Below, piece by piece: positions 1 through 8,514 of a DNA stretch of 64,000 bases. The notes beneath the pieces are model-generated. The model was not told where the DNA came from. It did not search any database and saw only the letters and a program-made list of their open reading frames with translations. The position numbers were made by a program, and so were the translations under genes. This DNA comes from Polyangiaceae bacterium (GTDB taxonomy: Bacteria > Myxococcota_A > Polyangia > Polyangiales > Polyangiaceae): contig JABFXY010000029.1 of NCBI GenBank assembly GCA_013361525.1, positions 17,091-81,090 of the forward strand. Direction: 5' to 3'. Each line of letters begins with the position of its first letter. Positions within the stretch are counted from its first letter, which is position 1.

Positions 1-198
1 ATGGCCGAGCTGAACCGCGCCTACGAGGAGCGCTTCGGCTTCACGTACATCGTCTGCGCGACGGGGAAGTCCGCTTCCGAGCTGCTCGCGATTTTGCGCG
101 GGCGTCTCGACAACGACAAAGACGCGGAGCTCGCGACCGCGGCCACAGAGCTCCACAAAATCACCAAGCTTCGATTGGAGAAACTACTCGAGCCATGA
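1..198 (+). CDS. uraD: OHCU decarboxylase, C-terminal part (5' end outside window)
   Basis: These are the last 65 residues of a 2-oxo-4-hydroxy-4-carboxy-5-ureidoimidazoline decarboxylase, which makes S-allantoin in uric acid breakdown. The segment NRAYEERFGFTYIVCATGKS is the conserved C-terminal motif of the family, whose members are usually about 160-170 residues, so the ATG at base 1 is almost certainly internal and the gene starts upstream of the window. Its TGA overlaps the ATG of the next gene (ATGA), and that gene encodes the preceding step of the pathway, which supports the call. Confidence 0.85.
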   Translation: MAELNRAYEERFGFTYIVCATGKSASELLAILRGRLDNDKDAELATAATELHKITKLRLEKLLEP

Positions 199-533
199 GC
201 GCCATTACGACCCACGTGCTGGACATCGCGCGCGGCCGCCCGGCGGCCGGTGTTCCCATCGAGCTGGAGCTGAAGAAGGACGGCGCGTGGGCGCACGTCG
301 CGCGCGGTGAGACGGACGCCGACGGGCGCCTGCGGACGCTCCTCGCCGACAAGGCGCTGGTCCGCGGGACGTACCGAATCACGTTCGATACGGGCGCCTA
401 CTTCCGCGCGCTCGACGTCGAAGGATTTTACCCCGAGGCCAGCATCGTCTTCGAGGTGCGCGCGGAGAACGAGCATTACCACGTACCGCTGCTCCTCAGC
501 GCATACGGGTATTCGACGTACCGCGGCAGCTGA
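195..533 (+). CDS. uraH: 5-hydroxyisourate hydrolase
   Basis: Transthyretin-fold hydrolase of 112 residues, the normal family length. It hydrolyses 5-hydroxyisourate to OHCU, the substrate of the upstream decarboxylase. Family hallmarks are visible: an N-terminal THVLDIARGRPA segment with the active-site-type His, a HYHVPLLLS segment near the end, and the diagnostic C-terminal YRGS. The start codon overlaps the uraD stop by four bases, so the two genes are translationally coupled. It ends 18 bp from the convergent histidine kinase gene. Confidence 0.93.
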   Translation: MSAITTHVLDIARGRPAAGVPIELELKKDGAWAHVARGETDADGRLRTLLADKALVRGTYRITFDTGAYFRALDVEGFYPEASIVFEVRAENEHYHVPLLLSAYGYSTYRGS

Positions 534-551
534 GCCAAGAATCGCTATCGC

Positions 552-2561
552 CTATTTGCCGTTCGCCGCTTCTTTGAGCTCGAGGTCTCTCACCGAGGGC
601 GGTGGCGTCGAAATCGGGACACCGACGAGCGCGCGAATCGCAGCATCGAGCTGCCGCGCGTCGAAGGGTTTCGCGACGAACGTCGTGCGCTCGTCGACCG
701 GCGCCCCCTCGGAGCCATAACCGCTCATCACCACGACGGGGAGCTCGGGGGATCGAGCGCGCAGCCGCGCATGAACCGCGCGCCCGTCGAGGTGGGGCAT
801 CGTCAAATCGAGAAGCACGAGGTCATAAGGCCGCTCGCCCTCTTCGAGGTGCGCGACCGCTTCCGTCCCATCCGCGGCCTCGTCGACGATGTAACCGATT
901 CGCTGGACGATGCGCGCGACGGTGCGGCGCACGGTGATATCGTCGTCGACGACGAGCGCGCAACGAACAGGGTGCTGCGCGGCCGGCGGATGCCCGGACA
1001 CCACTTGCGGCGGGGGCGCCGTCTCGTGAGAGACCTCCTCCACCGCCATCTCCGGAAGCGGAATGAAGACGGTGAACGTCGTGCCCTGCCCCGGCGCCGT
1101 TCGCACGCGCATCCCTGCTTCGTGCGCACGCAAGATGCCGAGGATGGCCGACATCCCGAGGCCACGACCCGTCCCTTTCGTCGAGAAGAACGGCTCGAAC
1201 ATGTGGCTACGCGTCTCGTCCGTCATGCCCTTGCCGGTGTCTTCGACCTCGACGACGACATAACGGCCCGGCGGTCGCACGGGCTCGCCGGCGGCAACAC
1301 CGGCGATCGGCTCCGTTATTTGCTCGATTCGGGTTCGCACGAAGATCGAGCCATCCTTCTCACCAATCGCGTCGATTGCATTGGTGAGAAGGTTCATCAC
1401 GACCTGTTGAATCTGCGCGGTGTCGGCGACGACGGTCGGTAGCGTCTCTTCGAAGCTCGTCTCGATGTGGACATTGGGCGGGACGGCGGCGCCGAGCAGC
1501 CTAGCGAGATCCTGAACCAGCGCGCTCAAGTGCACGGGCGCGATGACGAACCTCCCGCGCCCGCTGTACGCGAGGAGGCGCGAGGTGAGCTCCGACGCGT
1601 GCGCCACGGTACCGTCGAGGTCTTCGAGCGGCCCCGTCGCGGCCGGTGCGACACCGAACCGTCGAATCAGCGAGAGGTTCACCTTCATCACGGCGAGGAG
1701 GTTGTTGAAGTCGTGGGCAATTCCGCCGGCGAGGAGGCCGAGGCTCTCCGTCCGCTGGCGCGCGGCGAGCGCGGCCTGGGCTTCGCGCCGCTCCGTCACG
1801 TCGGTATTCGATGCGACGAGCCGCGTCGCTTCACCGGCTTCGTCGCGCACCGCGGCCGCTCGAAATGAAATCGTCCGATAGTGGCCATCTTTCGCGCGCT
1901 GGCGAAACTCGAACACGTGGGGGGCGGAAGCATCCGCCAGGATCCCCTCGACGCCTTTGACCGCCTCGTCGCGATCGTCCGGATGAATGAGCTTTTTCCA
2001 GGCTTCGAATTCGAGGGTGGGCAGCTCCTCCGCCGAATAGCCGAACGTCTCTGCATAACGTGGGGACACCCAGGCGATACCGCTCTTCGTATCGATATCG
2101 AGGATGCCGTCGCGGTTCGCTCGGAGCGCGAGCTGCCACCGCTCTTCCTTGATGGCCGTCTCCGAAAGCGATGCTTCGAGCTTCTCGACGAGACGCGCGC
2201 GCTCCTCGTTGCGGTTGCGACGCTCCCTCAGCTCCGCCGGCAGCCACCGCCGGACGACGATCGCGAGGACGGCAATGGCGACCCCCGTATTGAGGAGCTT
2301 GGGCACCACGAGCACCTCGGGCCGCGACAGGACCTTCGACGCCCCTGTGAACGCGATTCCGTAGTTGCCGGTCCAAACGATCCCGAAGAACAGGTTCTTG
2401 AGCGCGCTTCGGAAGGCATCGAGGGCGAGGACGGCGGCGAGGGTGGAGACGAGCGGATCCGCCGATCGCGCCATCTTCCGAAAGCGCAGATACAGAACCA
2501 GGATCGTCATCCACAACAGGGAGACGAGCACATAGTTCGCGACGGTCAGGTAGCGCGCCAC
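552..2561 (-). CDS. Membrane hybrid sensor histidine kinase with PAS and receiver domains
   Basis: The 669-residue protein starts at GTG. Two hydrophobic segments lie at about residues 9-26 and 90-104, with a further weak one at about 40-60. A coiled linker leads to a PAS domain (about 140-260). The histidine kinase core has the H-box GGIAHDFNNLL (His283), N-box MNLLTNAIDAIG (Asn390/394), G-box DTGKGM and a FEPFFSTKGTGRGLGM segment. A C-terminal receiver domain (about 533-650) has acidic VVDDD, phospho-acceptor Asp585 in LVLLDLTMP and Lys631 in VAKPFD. The receiver probably takes part in internal phosphotransfer or feeds another regulator. The stimulus is unknown; no partner regulator is adjacent. 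Confidence 0.9.
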   Translation of the reverse strand: MARYLTVANYVLVSLLWMTILVLYLRFRKMARSADPLVSTLAAVLALDAFRSALKNLFFGIVWTGNYGIAFTGASKVLSRPEVLVVPKLLNTGVAIAVLAIVVRRWLPAELRERRNRNEERARLVEKLEASLSETAIKEERWQLALRANRDGILDIDTKSGIAWVSPRYAETFGYSAEELPTLEFEAWKKLIHPDDRDEAVKGVEGILADASAPHVFEFRQRAKDGHYRTISFRAAAVRDEAGEATRLVASNTDVTERREAQAALAARQRTESLGLLAGGIAHDFNNLLAVMKVNLSLIRRFGVAPAATGPLEDLDGTVAHASELTSRLLAYSGRGRFVIAPVHLSALVQDLARLLGAAVPPNVHIETSFEETLPTVVADTAQIQQVVMNLLTNAIDAIGEKDGSIFVRTRIEQITEPIAGVAAGEPVRPPGRYVVVEVEDTGKGMTDETRSHMFEPFFSTKGTGRGLGMSAILGILRAHEAGMRVRTAPGQGTTFTVFIPLPEMAVEEVSHETAPPPQVVSGHPPAAQHPVRCALVVDDDITVRRTVARIVQRIGYIVDEAADGTEAVAHLEEGERPYDLVLLDLTMPHLDGRAVHARLRARSPELPVVVMSGYGSEGAPVDERTTFVAKPFDARQLDAAIRALVGVPISTPPPSVRDLELKEAANGK

Positions 2562-2656
2562 TTACCTCGTTCTATGCCAAGTCGGGCGCCGGGACGAGGC
2601 ACGGCGGTCGTCACCGTGATGGCGCGCCGCGGTGCGCTGGGTTTACCCTCCCGAGG

Positions 2657-4621
2657 GTGAAGCGGATTGTATGCGCAGGGGTGGGCGCGACGCTGCTCTT
2701 CGCAGCGTCATGCGAAGAGAATGATCCGGTCGTGGAGGCGCCGCCGGCGACGATCGCGGTGTACGGCGATCCGCTCGCGACCGAGCTCGTGCCGTTTCCA
2801 TCCGATCGATACACGGTCGTGGACGCTTCGACACGAACCGGCCGCCGCGTGAAGGTCGATCCAGAGACGACCGCCGATCGCTTCATCGCCGGTTACCCGC
2901 TCGTGTCCCAACGACTCGGCGAGATGGATGGTTTCTCCACGGCGGGCGGGATCATGATCGGGTTCGACGCGCCGATCGACGGCTCGTCGTTCACGGGGCC
3001 ACAGGGAGGGACGGATGCGACGGCGGTGGACCCAGGGCGCTTTACGATGCCCGATGCGCCGCTCGTCCTCGTCGACGTCGACCCCAGCTCGCCGGAGCGA
3101 GGCAAGGCGTTCGGGCTCGTACCGCGGTATTTCGAGCAGGCCAAAGACGACTACTACCCTATCGACGAGTTCACCATCGTCGCGCGCCCGTCGGAGCCGC
3201 TCGAGCCGGGTCGGCGTTATCTTTTTGCAGCGACCACCCGCATCCTCGACAAGAGCGGCGAGCCGATCGGCGCGAGCGAGGAAATGCGTGCGCTGATCGA
3301 TGACGATGCCGGCGACGAATACGGTGAGGAGCTGCGCGAAGGGCTAGCCGTCCTCGAAGAAACGCTCGGGATTCAGAAAGAAGAAATCGCGGTCGCGTCC
3401 GTGTTCACTACGGCATCGATGCGAGACGTCATGATTGGCCTCGCCGAGCGGGCTCGCTCTTCGCCGCCGCCCGCCCTCGTCGACCCGTGGGAGGTGCAAC
3501 AGGCCTCGGAGTCCGACGATCGAATCCGATTTCGCGCCACGTTCGAGTCACCCGAATATCGACGCACCGACGAAGATTGGACGTTCGAGATCGGCGAGGA
3601 CGGCGCCCCTATCGCCCAGAAGAACGTCCCGCTCGAGATCTACCTCACATTCAGCGACGCAATGGCGAGCGGGCCGAGGCCTGTGGTGATTTACCAACAC
3701 GGGCTCGGCGGCGACAAAGACGGTTGTTGGGGGACCGCGGAGCGCCTGGCCGAATTGGGCATTGCGGTCGTGGCGATCGATTCGCCGGAGCACGGCAGCC
3801 GCGGCGGTGCGGACGGGCTGCTCCCGAGCGTCCTCGCCTTCTTCGGGATCGACGACGACACCGGCACGTTCGACATCGCGCGTGCACGCGACAACTTCCG
3901 GCAAATGGCGTCCGACCAGCTCGAAATGGTTCGCTTCGTCGACTCCCTGTCCGAGCTCGATCTGTTGCCCGCGGGTGCCCCCGACGGCGTTCCCGATCTC
4001 GACGTATCGCGAATTCTCTATATCGGCCACTCCTTTGGATCCGTCCAAGGGCCCACGATTTTCGCAATGGCGCCGGAGATCGAGCACGCCGTCTGGAACG
4101 TCGGCGGCGACAACCTGATGCTCCTCCTCGAGGACTCGTCCGTCTTCTCGATCATGGTCGACTCCATGCGGCCCCCGAATACGGCGGATGGATCGCTGGC
4201 GCGGTTCATGGCCGTCGGACAAGGCATCGTCGACCCCGGCGATCCGGTCAACTACGCACGATTCGCGCTACGGGAGCCCTTCCCCGGCACCGGCGATTCG
4301 AAGCCGAGAAGCGTCCTCTTGCAGGAGGTCGTCGCCGACAACATCGTCCCGAACTCGAGCAGCGACGCGGTCGCCCGAGCAGCGGGGCTTTACGTCATGA
4401 ATCCCGTCCAGCCGCCGCTCGGCGTCGAAATCGTCGAGAGCCCCGCCAAAGCCAATACCCCCGGCGGCGGCACCGGCGTGATGTGCCAATTCACCACGAT
4501 GAACGGCGGCGAGCCCGCCACCCACGGCGAGCTGCTCTTCTCCGAAGAAGCGCGCGCCCAATACGTGGAGTTCTTCCGCTCCGCGCTCGAGGACGGCGTG
4601 GGCACTGTCCATTCCCCGTGA
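2657..4621 (+). CDS. Alpha/beta-hydrolase lipoprotein
   Basis: The 654-residue exported protein starts at GTG and has a short signal peptide ending in a lipobox-like FAASC near residue 20. The central and C-terminal parts read as an alpha/beta hydrolase: a VVIYQHGLGG oxyanion segment, an AIDSPEHGSRGG segment, and a nucleophile elbow GHSFGS with Ser at about residue 459. The N-terminal half, with a LVPFPSDRY motif, resembles the N-terminal domain of large bacterial extracellular lipases, but this is a weak resemblance. The substrate is unknown. The gene ends in a long inverted repeat shared with the convergent DUF6986 gene. Confidence 0.75.
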   Translation: MKRIVCAGVGATLLFAASCEENDPVVEAPPATIAVYGDPLATELVPFPSDRYTVVDASTRTGRRVKVDPETTADRFIAGYPLVSQRLGEMDGFSTAGGIMIGFDAPIDGSSFTGPQGGTDATAVDPGRFTMPDAPLVLVDVDPSSPERGKAFGLVPRYFEQAKDDYYPIDEFTIVARPSEPLEPGRRYLFAATTRILDKSGEPIGASEEMRALIDDDAGDEYGEELREGLAVLEETLGIQKEEIAVASVFTTASMRDVMIGLAERARSSPPPALVDPWEVQQASESDDRIRFRATFESPEYRRTDEDWTFEIGEDGAPIAQKNVPLEIYLTFSDAMASGPRPVVIYQHGLGGDKDGCWGTAERLAELGIAVVAIDSPEHGSRGGADGLLPSVLAFFGIDDDTGTFDIARARDNFRQMASDQLEMVRFVDSLSELDLLPAGAPDGVPDLDVSRILYIGHSFGSVQGPTIFAMAPEIEHAVWNVGGDNLMLLLEDSSVFSIMVDSMRPPNTADGSLARFMAVGQGIVDPGDPVNYARFALREPFPGTGDSKPRSVLLQEVVADNIVPNSSSDAVARAAGLYVMNPVQPPLGVEIVESPAKANTPGGGTGVMCQFTTMNGGEPATHGELLFSEEARAQYVEFFRSALEDGVGTVHSP

Positions 4622-4627
4622 CGAGAC

Positions 4628-4728
4628 GAACCGCAAAGACGCGAAGTGGAGAGAGCGCGCGCAAAGGAGAAGAGAATGAAAAACCTCTTCTTTGCGTCCT
4701 TCTTCTGCCCTTTGCGCCTTTGTGGTTC
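4628..4728. repeat. Long imperfect inverted repeat between convergent genes
   Basis: The left arm (4628 to about 4673) reads GAACCGCAAAGACGCGAAG and continues purine-rich. The right arm (about 4684-4728) ends in CTTTGCGCCTTTGTGGTTC, its near complement. Arms of about 45 nt with several mismatches enclose a short loop. The element fills the gap between two converging genes, so it may act as a bidirectional terminator or mRNA end structure. Similar elements lie at 12908-13088 and 58123-58255. Confidence 0.75.
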
Positions 4729-4743
4729 TGCTGGGGCCAGGAT

Positions 4744-6189
4744 TCAGGCCTTGCGGCGCAGCTCGAGGATTTTCGCGAAGCTTCGGAGCTGCACTTCTTC
4801 CAGCGTGAGGCCGGTTCGGCGCAACGCTTCTTCTTCCGAAACGGCGCCGCAGTTGATGGCTCGGAGGAAGTAGTTCAAGAGGCCCTGACCTGTCGCGGCG
4901 TCGTCGAACACATCGCCGAGCAGCGTCGCTTGTGCGGCCTTCGCGACGAAGTTCTTCAATCGATCCGCGGCGGCGTCGAAGCCTCGTAGGAAGAAGGTGT
5001 AGATCGATGCGTAGCGGACGGGCAGCTGGCCGGGGTGCAAATCCCAACCCTGATAAAAGCCCCGCATCAGCGAGTCTTGCACGTGGTCGTATTGCAGCTT
5101 CCACGCGGCGTGCACGCTCTGCCGGTTCTCCACCTGCTCGGCGAGCGTGAGGGCCTTGTCGCCCTCCTGGCGGTGAACGGGGACAGGCATGACGTTCGTC
5201 GCGCCGTCGGAGAGGAAGATGCCGGTCCGCGCGAACGACACCTGCATTGCGTGGCGCGCGAAGCTGCACGCCGGGTGCGTCATGGTCTGCCAGGCGGCGG
5301 TGATGTTGCAGCCAGCGGTGTAGTCGTACGTTCCGAAATGGGCGCCGATGATGCGACCGCGACCCGCGCGCAACAAGAGCGGCAGATTGATGTTGCCGCT
5401 CTCGTCGATGATCGATTGCGTCATCTCGACCATGATCTCCATCTTGAGCGCACCGGAGGGCAGCCCCAGGCCGCGCTCGAGGAGCTCGAACACCTCGACC
5501 GTGGCGGCGACGTGCTCGGGGATCGTGACCTTCGGAATGGTGACGACGAAGTTCGGCGGGAGCTTGCCGCCGGTTGCTTGGACGAGGCTCGTGACGAAGA
5601 GGTCGAGCGTCCGCAGGGCACGAATGCGCGTCTCTTCGGCAAGCGATTTGATGCGAATGCCGATGAAAGGCGGCAACGTGCCTTCGGAGAGGCCTTTTGC
5701 GACCTCGTGCGCGTCGCGCACCGCCGTCTCGTCTTCTTCGGCGTCGGGTCGCGTGCCGAAGCCGTCCTCGAAGTCGATGCGGAAGTCCTCGACGGCCTCC
5801 CGCTCGAGCTTCGCAATCACGCGACCGTGAATGGTGTGCGCGAGCCACGCCTGCGGATGGGCGGCGCGTACGAGGTCCGGGTCGCGGGCGAGCGCCCTCT
5901 GCAAATCGGCAATCGCATCGATCTCGGTCGGTAGCGACGCCGACCCCGGGAGGCCGAGGGCACGCGCGAACGTGACGAAGTCCGGCGCGTGATCGGCCAT
6001 CGCTCGAAGCGCGCCCGTTCCGAGCTTCTTCGCGGCGTCGTGGCGGAAGAGCTGTGCTCCGCCATAGACCGTATGCACGGGCTGGCGCCCTTCGGGCTCA
6101 CCGGGATAGGCGGTCGCGTAACGTTGGTTCGCCTCGCGGAGGCGCGACTCGATGGTGCGCGTAGCGTCGGCAGTCAGTGTGGTCTTCAT
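4744..6189 (-). CDS. DUF6986 family aldolase-like protein (purine catabolism-associated)
   Basis: The 481-residue protein starts at ATG 6189, 7 bp after the upstream gene; a longer frame to 6312 would overlap that gene and has non-native composition. Segments YPGEPEGRQPVHTVYGGAQL, REAVEDFRIDFEDGFG, VTIPKVTIPEHV, GAHFGTYDYTAGCN and FYQGWDLHPGQLPVRYA match DUF6986 proteins I know from actinobacterial purine-degradation clusters. These look like HpcH/HpaI aldolase or citrate-lyase-type TIM barrels (acidic metal-site residues around FEDGFG and KMEIMVE). The exact reaction is not established. Nearby uraD and uraH support a role in ureide breakdown, though the histidine kinase and hydrolase genes lie between. 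Confidence 0.75.
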   Translation of the reverse strand: MKTTLTADATRTIESRLREANQRYATAYPGEPEGRQPVHTVYGGAQLFRHDAAKKLGTGALRAMADHAPDFVTFARALGLPGSASLPTEIDAIADLQRALARDPDLVRAAHPQAWLAHTIHGRVIAKLEREAVEDFRIDFEDGFGTRPDAEEDETAVRDAHEVAKGLSEGTLPPFIGIRIKSLAEETRIRALRTLDLFVTSLVQATGGKLPPNFVVTIPKVTIPEHVAATVEVFELLERGLGLPSGALKMEIMVEMTQSIIDESGNINLPLLLRAGRGRIIGAHFGTYDYTAGCNITAAWQTMTHPACSFARHAMQVSFARTGIFLSDGATNVMPVPVHRQEGDKALTLAEQVENRQSVHAAWKLQYDHVQDSLMRGFYQGWDLHPGQLPVRYASIYTFFLRGFDAAADRLKNFVAKAAQATLLGDVFDDAATGQGLLNYFLRAINCGAVSEEEALRRTGLTLEEVQLRSFAKILELRRKA

Positions 6190-6196
6190 CGAAAGC

Positions 6197-6808
6197 TCAC
6201 TGGATCTCGCATTTCTCCATTTGCGGTTGCCCGAGCATCTCGCCGTCGCCCAAACAAGCCAGGGTGATCTTGTCGCCCTTGTTGAGGTCGGCCGCCTTCT
6301 TCTTCGAGACACCGCGGCACGCGACCGATTCGAACAGCTCGCCCGAGCCGATACGAATGACGGGCTCGTTGCTGAAGTCGGAGTCGATGCTCTCGATGGT
6401 CCCGGAGATCTCGAGCTTCTTTCCTTTGTATTTCTCGTCGGCGGCGATCTCGTTCTTCTTGTAGGCGTCGATCAGCTCTTTGGCGGTGACCTCGGTCGCG
6501 CTGCCCTCCATCGCCTTCTCTTCCGGCGTCTTCTGGCTTCCCGCGACGACGAGGAGCGCCACGCAGCCACCGAAGAGGCAGAGCACGACGATGCCGATGA
6601 TGAGCAGCGGGCTCATCCCCTTCTTCTTCGGAGGCGGACCGTAGCCGGGCGGACCATAGCCCGGGGGACCATAACCCGGCGGGCCGCCGTAACCCGGCGG
6701 CGGACCATAACCACCAGGTCCGGGAGGTGGACCATAACCGCCGGGACCAGGGGGCGGACCCTGCGGGGGATAACCAGGAGGAGGACCGTATCCGGGCGGC
6801 TGCTGCAT
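6197..6808 (-). CDS. Pro/Gly-rich single-pass membrane protein with OB-fold (tRNA_anti-like) domain
   Basis: The 203-residue protein has an N-terminal tail of repeated GYGPPP/GPGGYGPP units (residues 1-60), a basic KKK, one membrane helix (about 66-90, LLIIGIVVLCLFGG) and a C-terminal domain from about 103 to 203 (VTAKELIDAYKKNEIAADEKYKGKK as start) that resembles tRNA_anti-like OB-fold domains. These bind ligands in exported proteins of unknown role. The start has a plausible spacing to the 100-bp upstream region. The stop lies 7 bp before the DUF6986 start, so the two are likely co-transcribed, with no evident shared function. Confidence 0.75.
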   Translation of the reverse strand: MQQPPGYGPPPGYPPQGPPPGPGGYGPPPGPGGYGPPPGYGGPPGYGPPGYGPPGYGPPPKKKGMSPLLIIGIVVLCLFGGCVALLVVAGSQKTPEEKAMEGSATEVTAKELIDAYKKNEIAADEKYKGKKLEISGTIESIDSDFSNEPVIRIGSGELFESVACRGVSKKKAADLNKGDKITLACLGDGEMLGQPQMEKCEIQ

Positions 6809-6908
6809 GGCTCAACGACTCCCTTTCCCCGCCGTCGATTGCGAGGACACGTACATGTTCACGAGCGAGCTCGCGAACGATCTCGAGACAAGATGATCGA
6901 TAGGACGA

Positions 6909-8426
6909 TTAGGCTTTGATTCGTAGGGCGCCGAGGCGCTCACCCCAGGCGAGGACGCGCTTGGTGATGCCGATCGAATCGGAGCGGCGATCGAGGTGTT
7001 TGGGGATGAGCCCGCTCTCCGCGATGGCCCAGAGCTCCGGGTGGTAGTTGCGCGCCGGCCGCGCGAGCACGGCGCTCATCGAGATTTCGAGCGGCGGCAA
7101 GCGAACCGGCGCCTGGGGCGACTTCAAATACTCGGGCTGAATGCAGCTCGAGAGGTCTTTGGCGGCCGTCACGCGCTGGTTCAAATGCGGCAGTCCGAAC
7201 TTGGTGCAGAGGGTCTTGATGACCGAGACGTGCTCGAACACCGTGTCGACGGCGCAGCCCTTGCGCACGTACGGCCCGATGACCAACGAGGGGACGCGGA
7301 ACCCCAGCTGAATGAAGTCCGCGTTGTCGTCGGTGGTGATGGGCGGCGGGACGTGATCGTAGAAACCGCCGTGCTCGTCATACGTAATGATGAAGAGACA
7401 ATTCCCCCATTGAGGGCTCTGCGCGAGGGCTTGGTAGACCGACGCGATCAGCGCCTGACCGAGCTGGACGTCGTGGTCTGGGTGGTCGTCATTGGCCCCC
7501 GAGCCGAAGAACTGCGGATCGATGAGCGAGAATTGCGGAAGGGTGCCGGCGGCCGCCGCCTCGAAGAAGGACTCGATGCCACTCGTTCCGCCGAACTTGA
7601 AATAGGCGCCGTTGCACCACGCAAGATCGTGGTAGTAGTTTTGATTGGTAATCCCGGCGTCGTCGAGCTGGGCGAAGATGTTGTCGAATCCGCCGAAGAT
7701 CGGCGTGTTGTTCGTCTTCCCCTCCGACGACGCGCCGTGCATGTAAAAGCGGTTCGGCCACGTGGGGCCCATCACGCTCGCGTACCATTGGTTGCAGATC
7801 GCCGAGGCGTCGGCGAGCGCGTATGTAATGGGGAGTTGCTCCCGGACGTGATACCCCATCACGTCGTTTTGGTTGTCGCCTTCGTGGGCGATCACGAATC
7901 CGTCGTTGGCGCCGTCGTTGTATTGCTCGTGCGCAGCATCCCATTCGTGGGGCGGATCGGCGACGGTGAAATCGGTCAGGTTGAACACACCGACCGAGCT
8001 GCCGTCGGGGGCGGGGTTCGACTCGGTGCCGTCGAGCCCGTCGATATCCATTCGACCTTCGACGAGCTTCAATGCGCCGAGGTAATGGTCGAAGGAGCGA
8101 TTTTCCATCATGAGGACGACAATGGTCTGAATGGGGGCGAGCAGCTCTTCCGGGCTGAGGCCGCCGTCCTCGGTGCAGAGGTCGCCGGGCGAGCCGCCTT
8201 CACCACCCTGCCCGGACCCTCCGGTGTTGCCGCCGCCCATGGCGCCCTCGCCGCCCTGCCCGTTCGGCGAGCCGCCGGAGCCGCCTGTGCCGGGTGCGCC
8301 GCCGTTCGGCGCATCGCCGCCTTGCGCAGAGCCGCCTCCACCCGTGGGGTCGGTATCGTCCGAACATCCGAGAACCGCCGATCCGGCCACCCCGAGCGTC
8401 GCTTGCACGACCGTGCGTCGTTTCAT
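6909..8426 (-). CDS. Secreted phosphoesterase / phospholipase C-type lipoprotein
   Basis: The 505-residue protein opens with MKRRTVVQAT, a twin-arginine-like signal, and a lipobox VLGC with Cys21. Residues 25-80 are a Gly/Ser-rich linker (GGSGQGG type). The enzyme domain starts near residue 97 and has MMENRSFDHYLG (about 107-117), the metal-site motif of the PF04185 phosphoesterase/phospholipase C/AcpA family, and later TYDEHGGFYDHVPPP and HVSVIKTLCTKFGLP, both typical. It probably cleaves phosphomonoesters or phospholipids at the cell surface. Tat export with lipid anchoring is inferred from the sequence only. Confidence 0.88.
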   Translation of the reverse strand: MKRRTVVQATLGVAGSAVLGCSDDTDPTGGGGSAQGGDAPNGGAPGTGGSGGSPNGQGGEGAMGGGNTGGSGQGGEGGSPGDLCTEDGGLSPEELLAPIQTIVVLMMENRSFDHYLGALKLVEGRMDIDGLDGTESNPAPDGSSVGVFNLTDFTVADPPHEWDAAHEQYNDGANDGFVIAHEGDNQNDVMGYHVREQLPITYALADASAICNQWYASVMGPTWPNRFYMHGASSEGKTNNTPIFGGFDNIFAQLDDAGITNQNYYHDLAWCNGAYFKFGGTSGIESFFEAAAAGTLPQFSLIDPQFFGSGANDDHPDHDVQLGQALIASVYQALAQSPQWGNCLFIITYDEHGGFYDHVPPPITTDDNADFIQLGFRVPSLVIGPYVRKGCAVDTVFEHVSVIKTLCTKFGLPHLNQRVTAAKDLSSCIQPEYLKSPQAPVRLPPLEISMSAVLARPARNYHPELWAIAESGLIPKHLDRRSDSIGITKRVLAWGERLGALRIKA

Positions 8427-8514
8427 GAGCAGCGATGGTCGTTCGTCGGCGGCGCGCGGACAAGTGCGACCGCACCAATGCCAGCCGGGGTGGCCCCGGC
8501 CCGACCGAGGGCGC

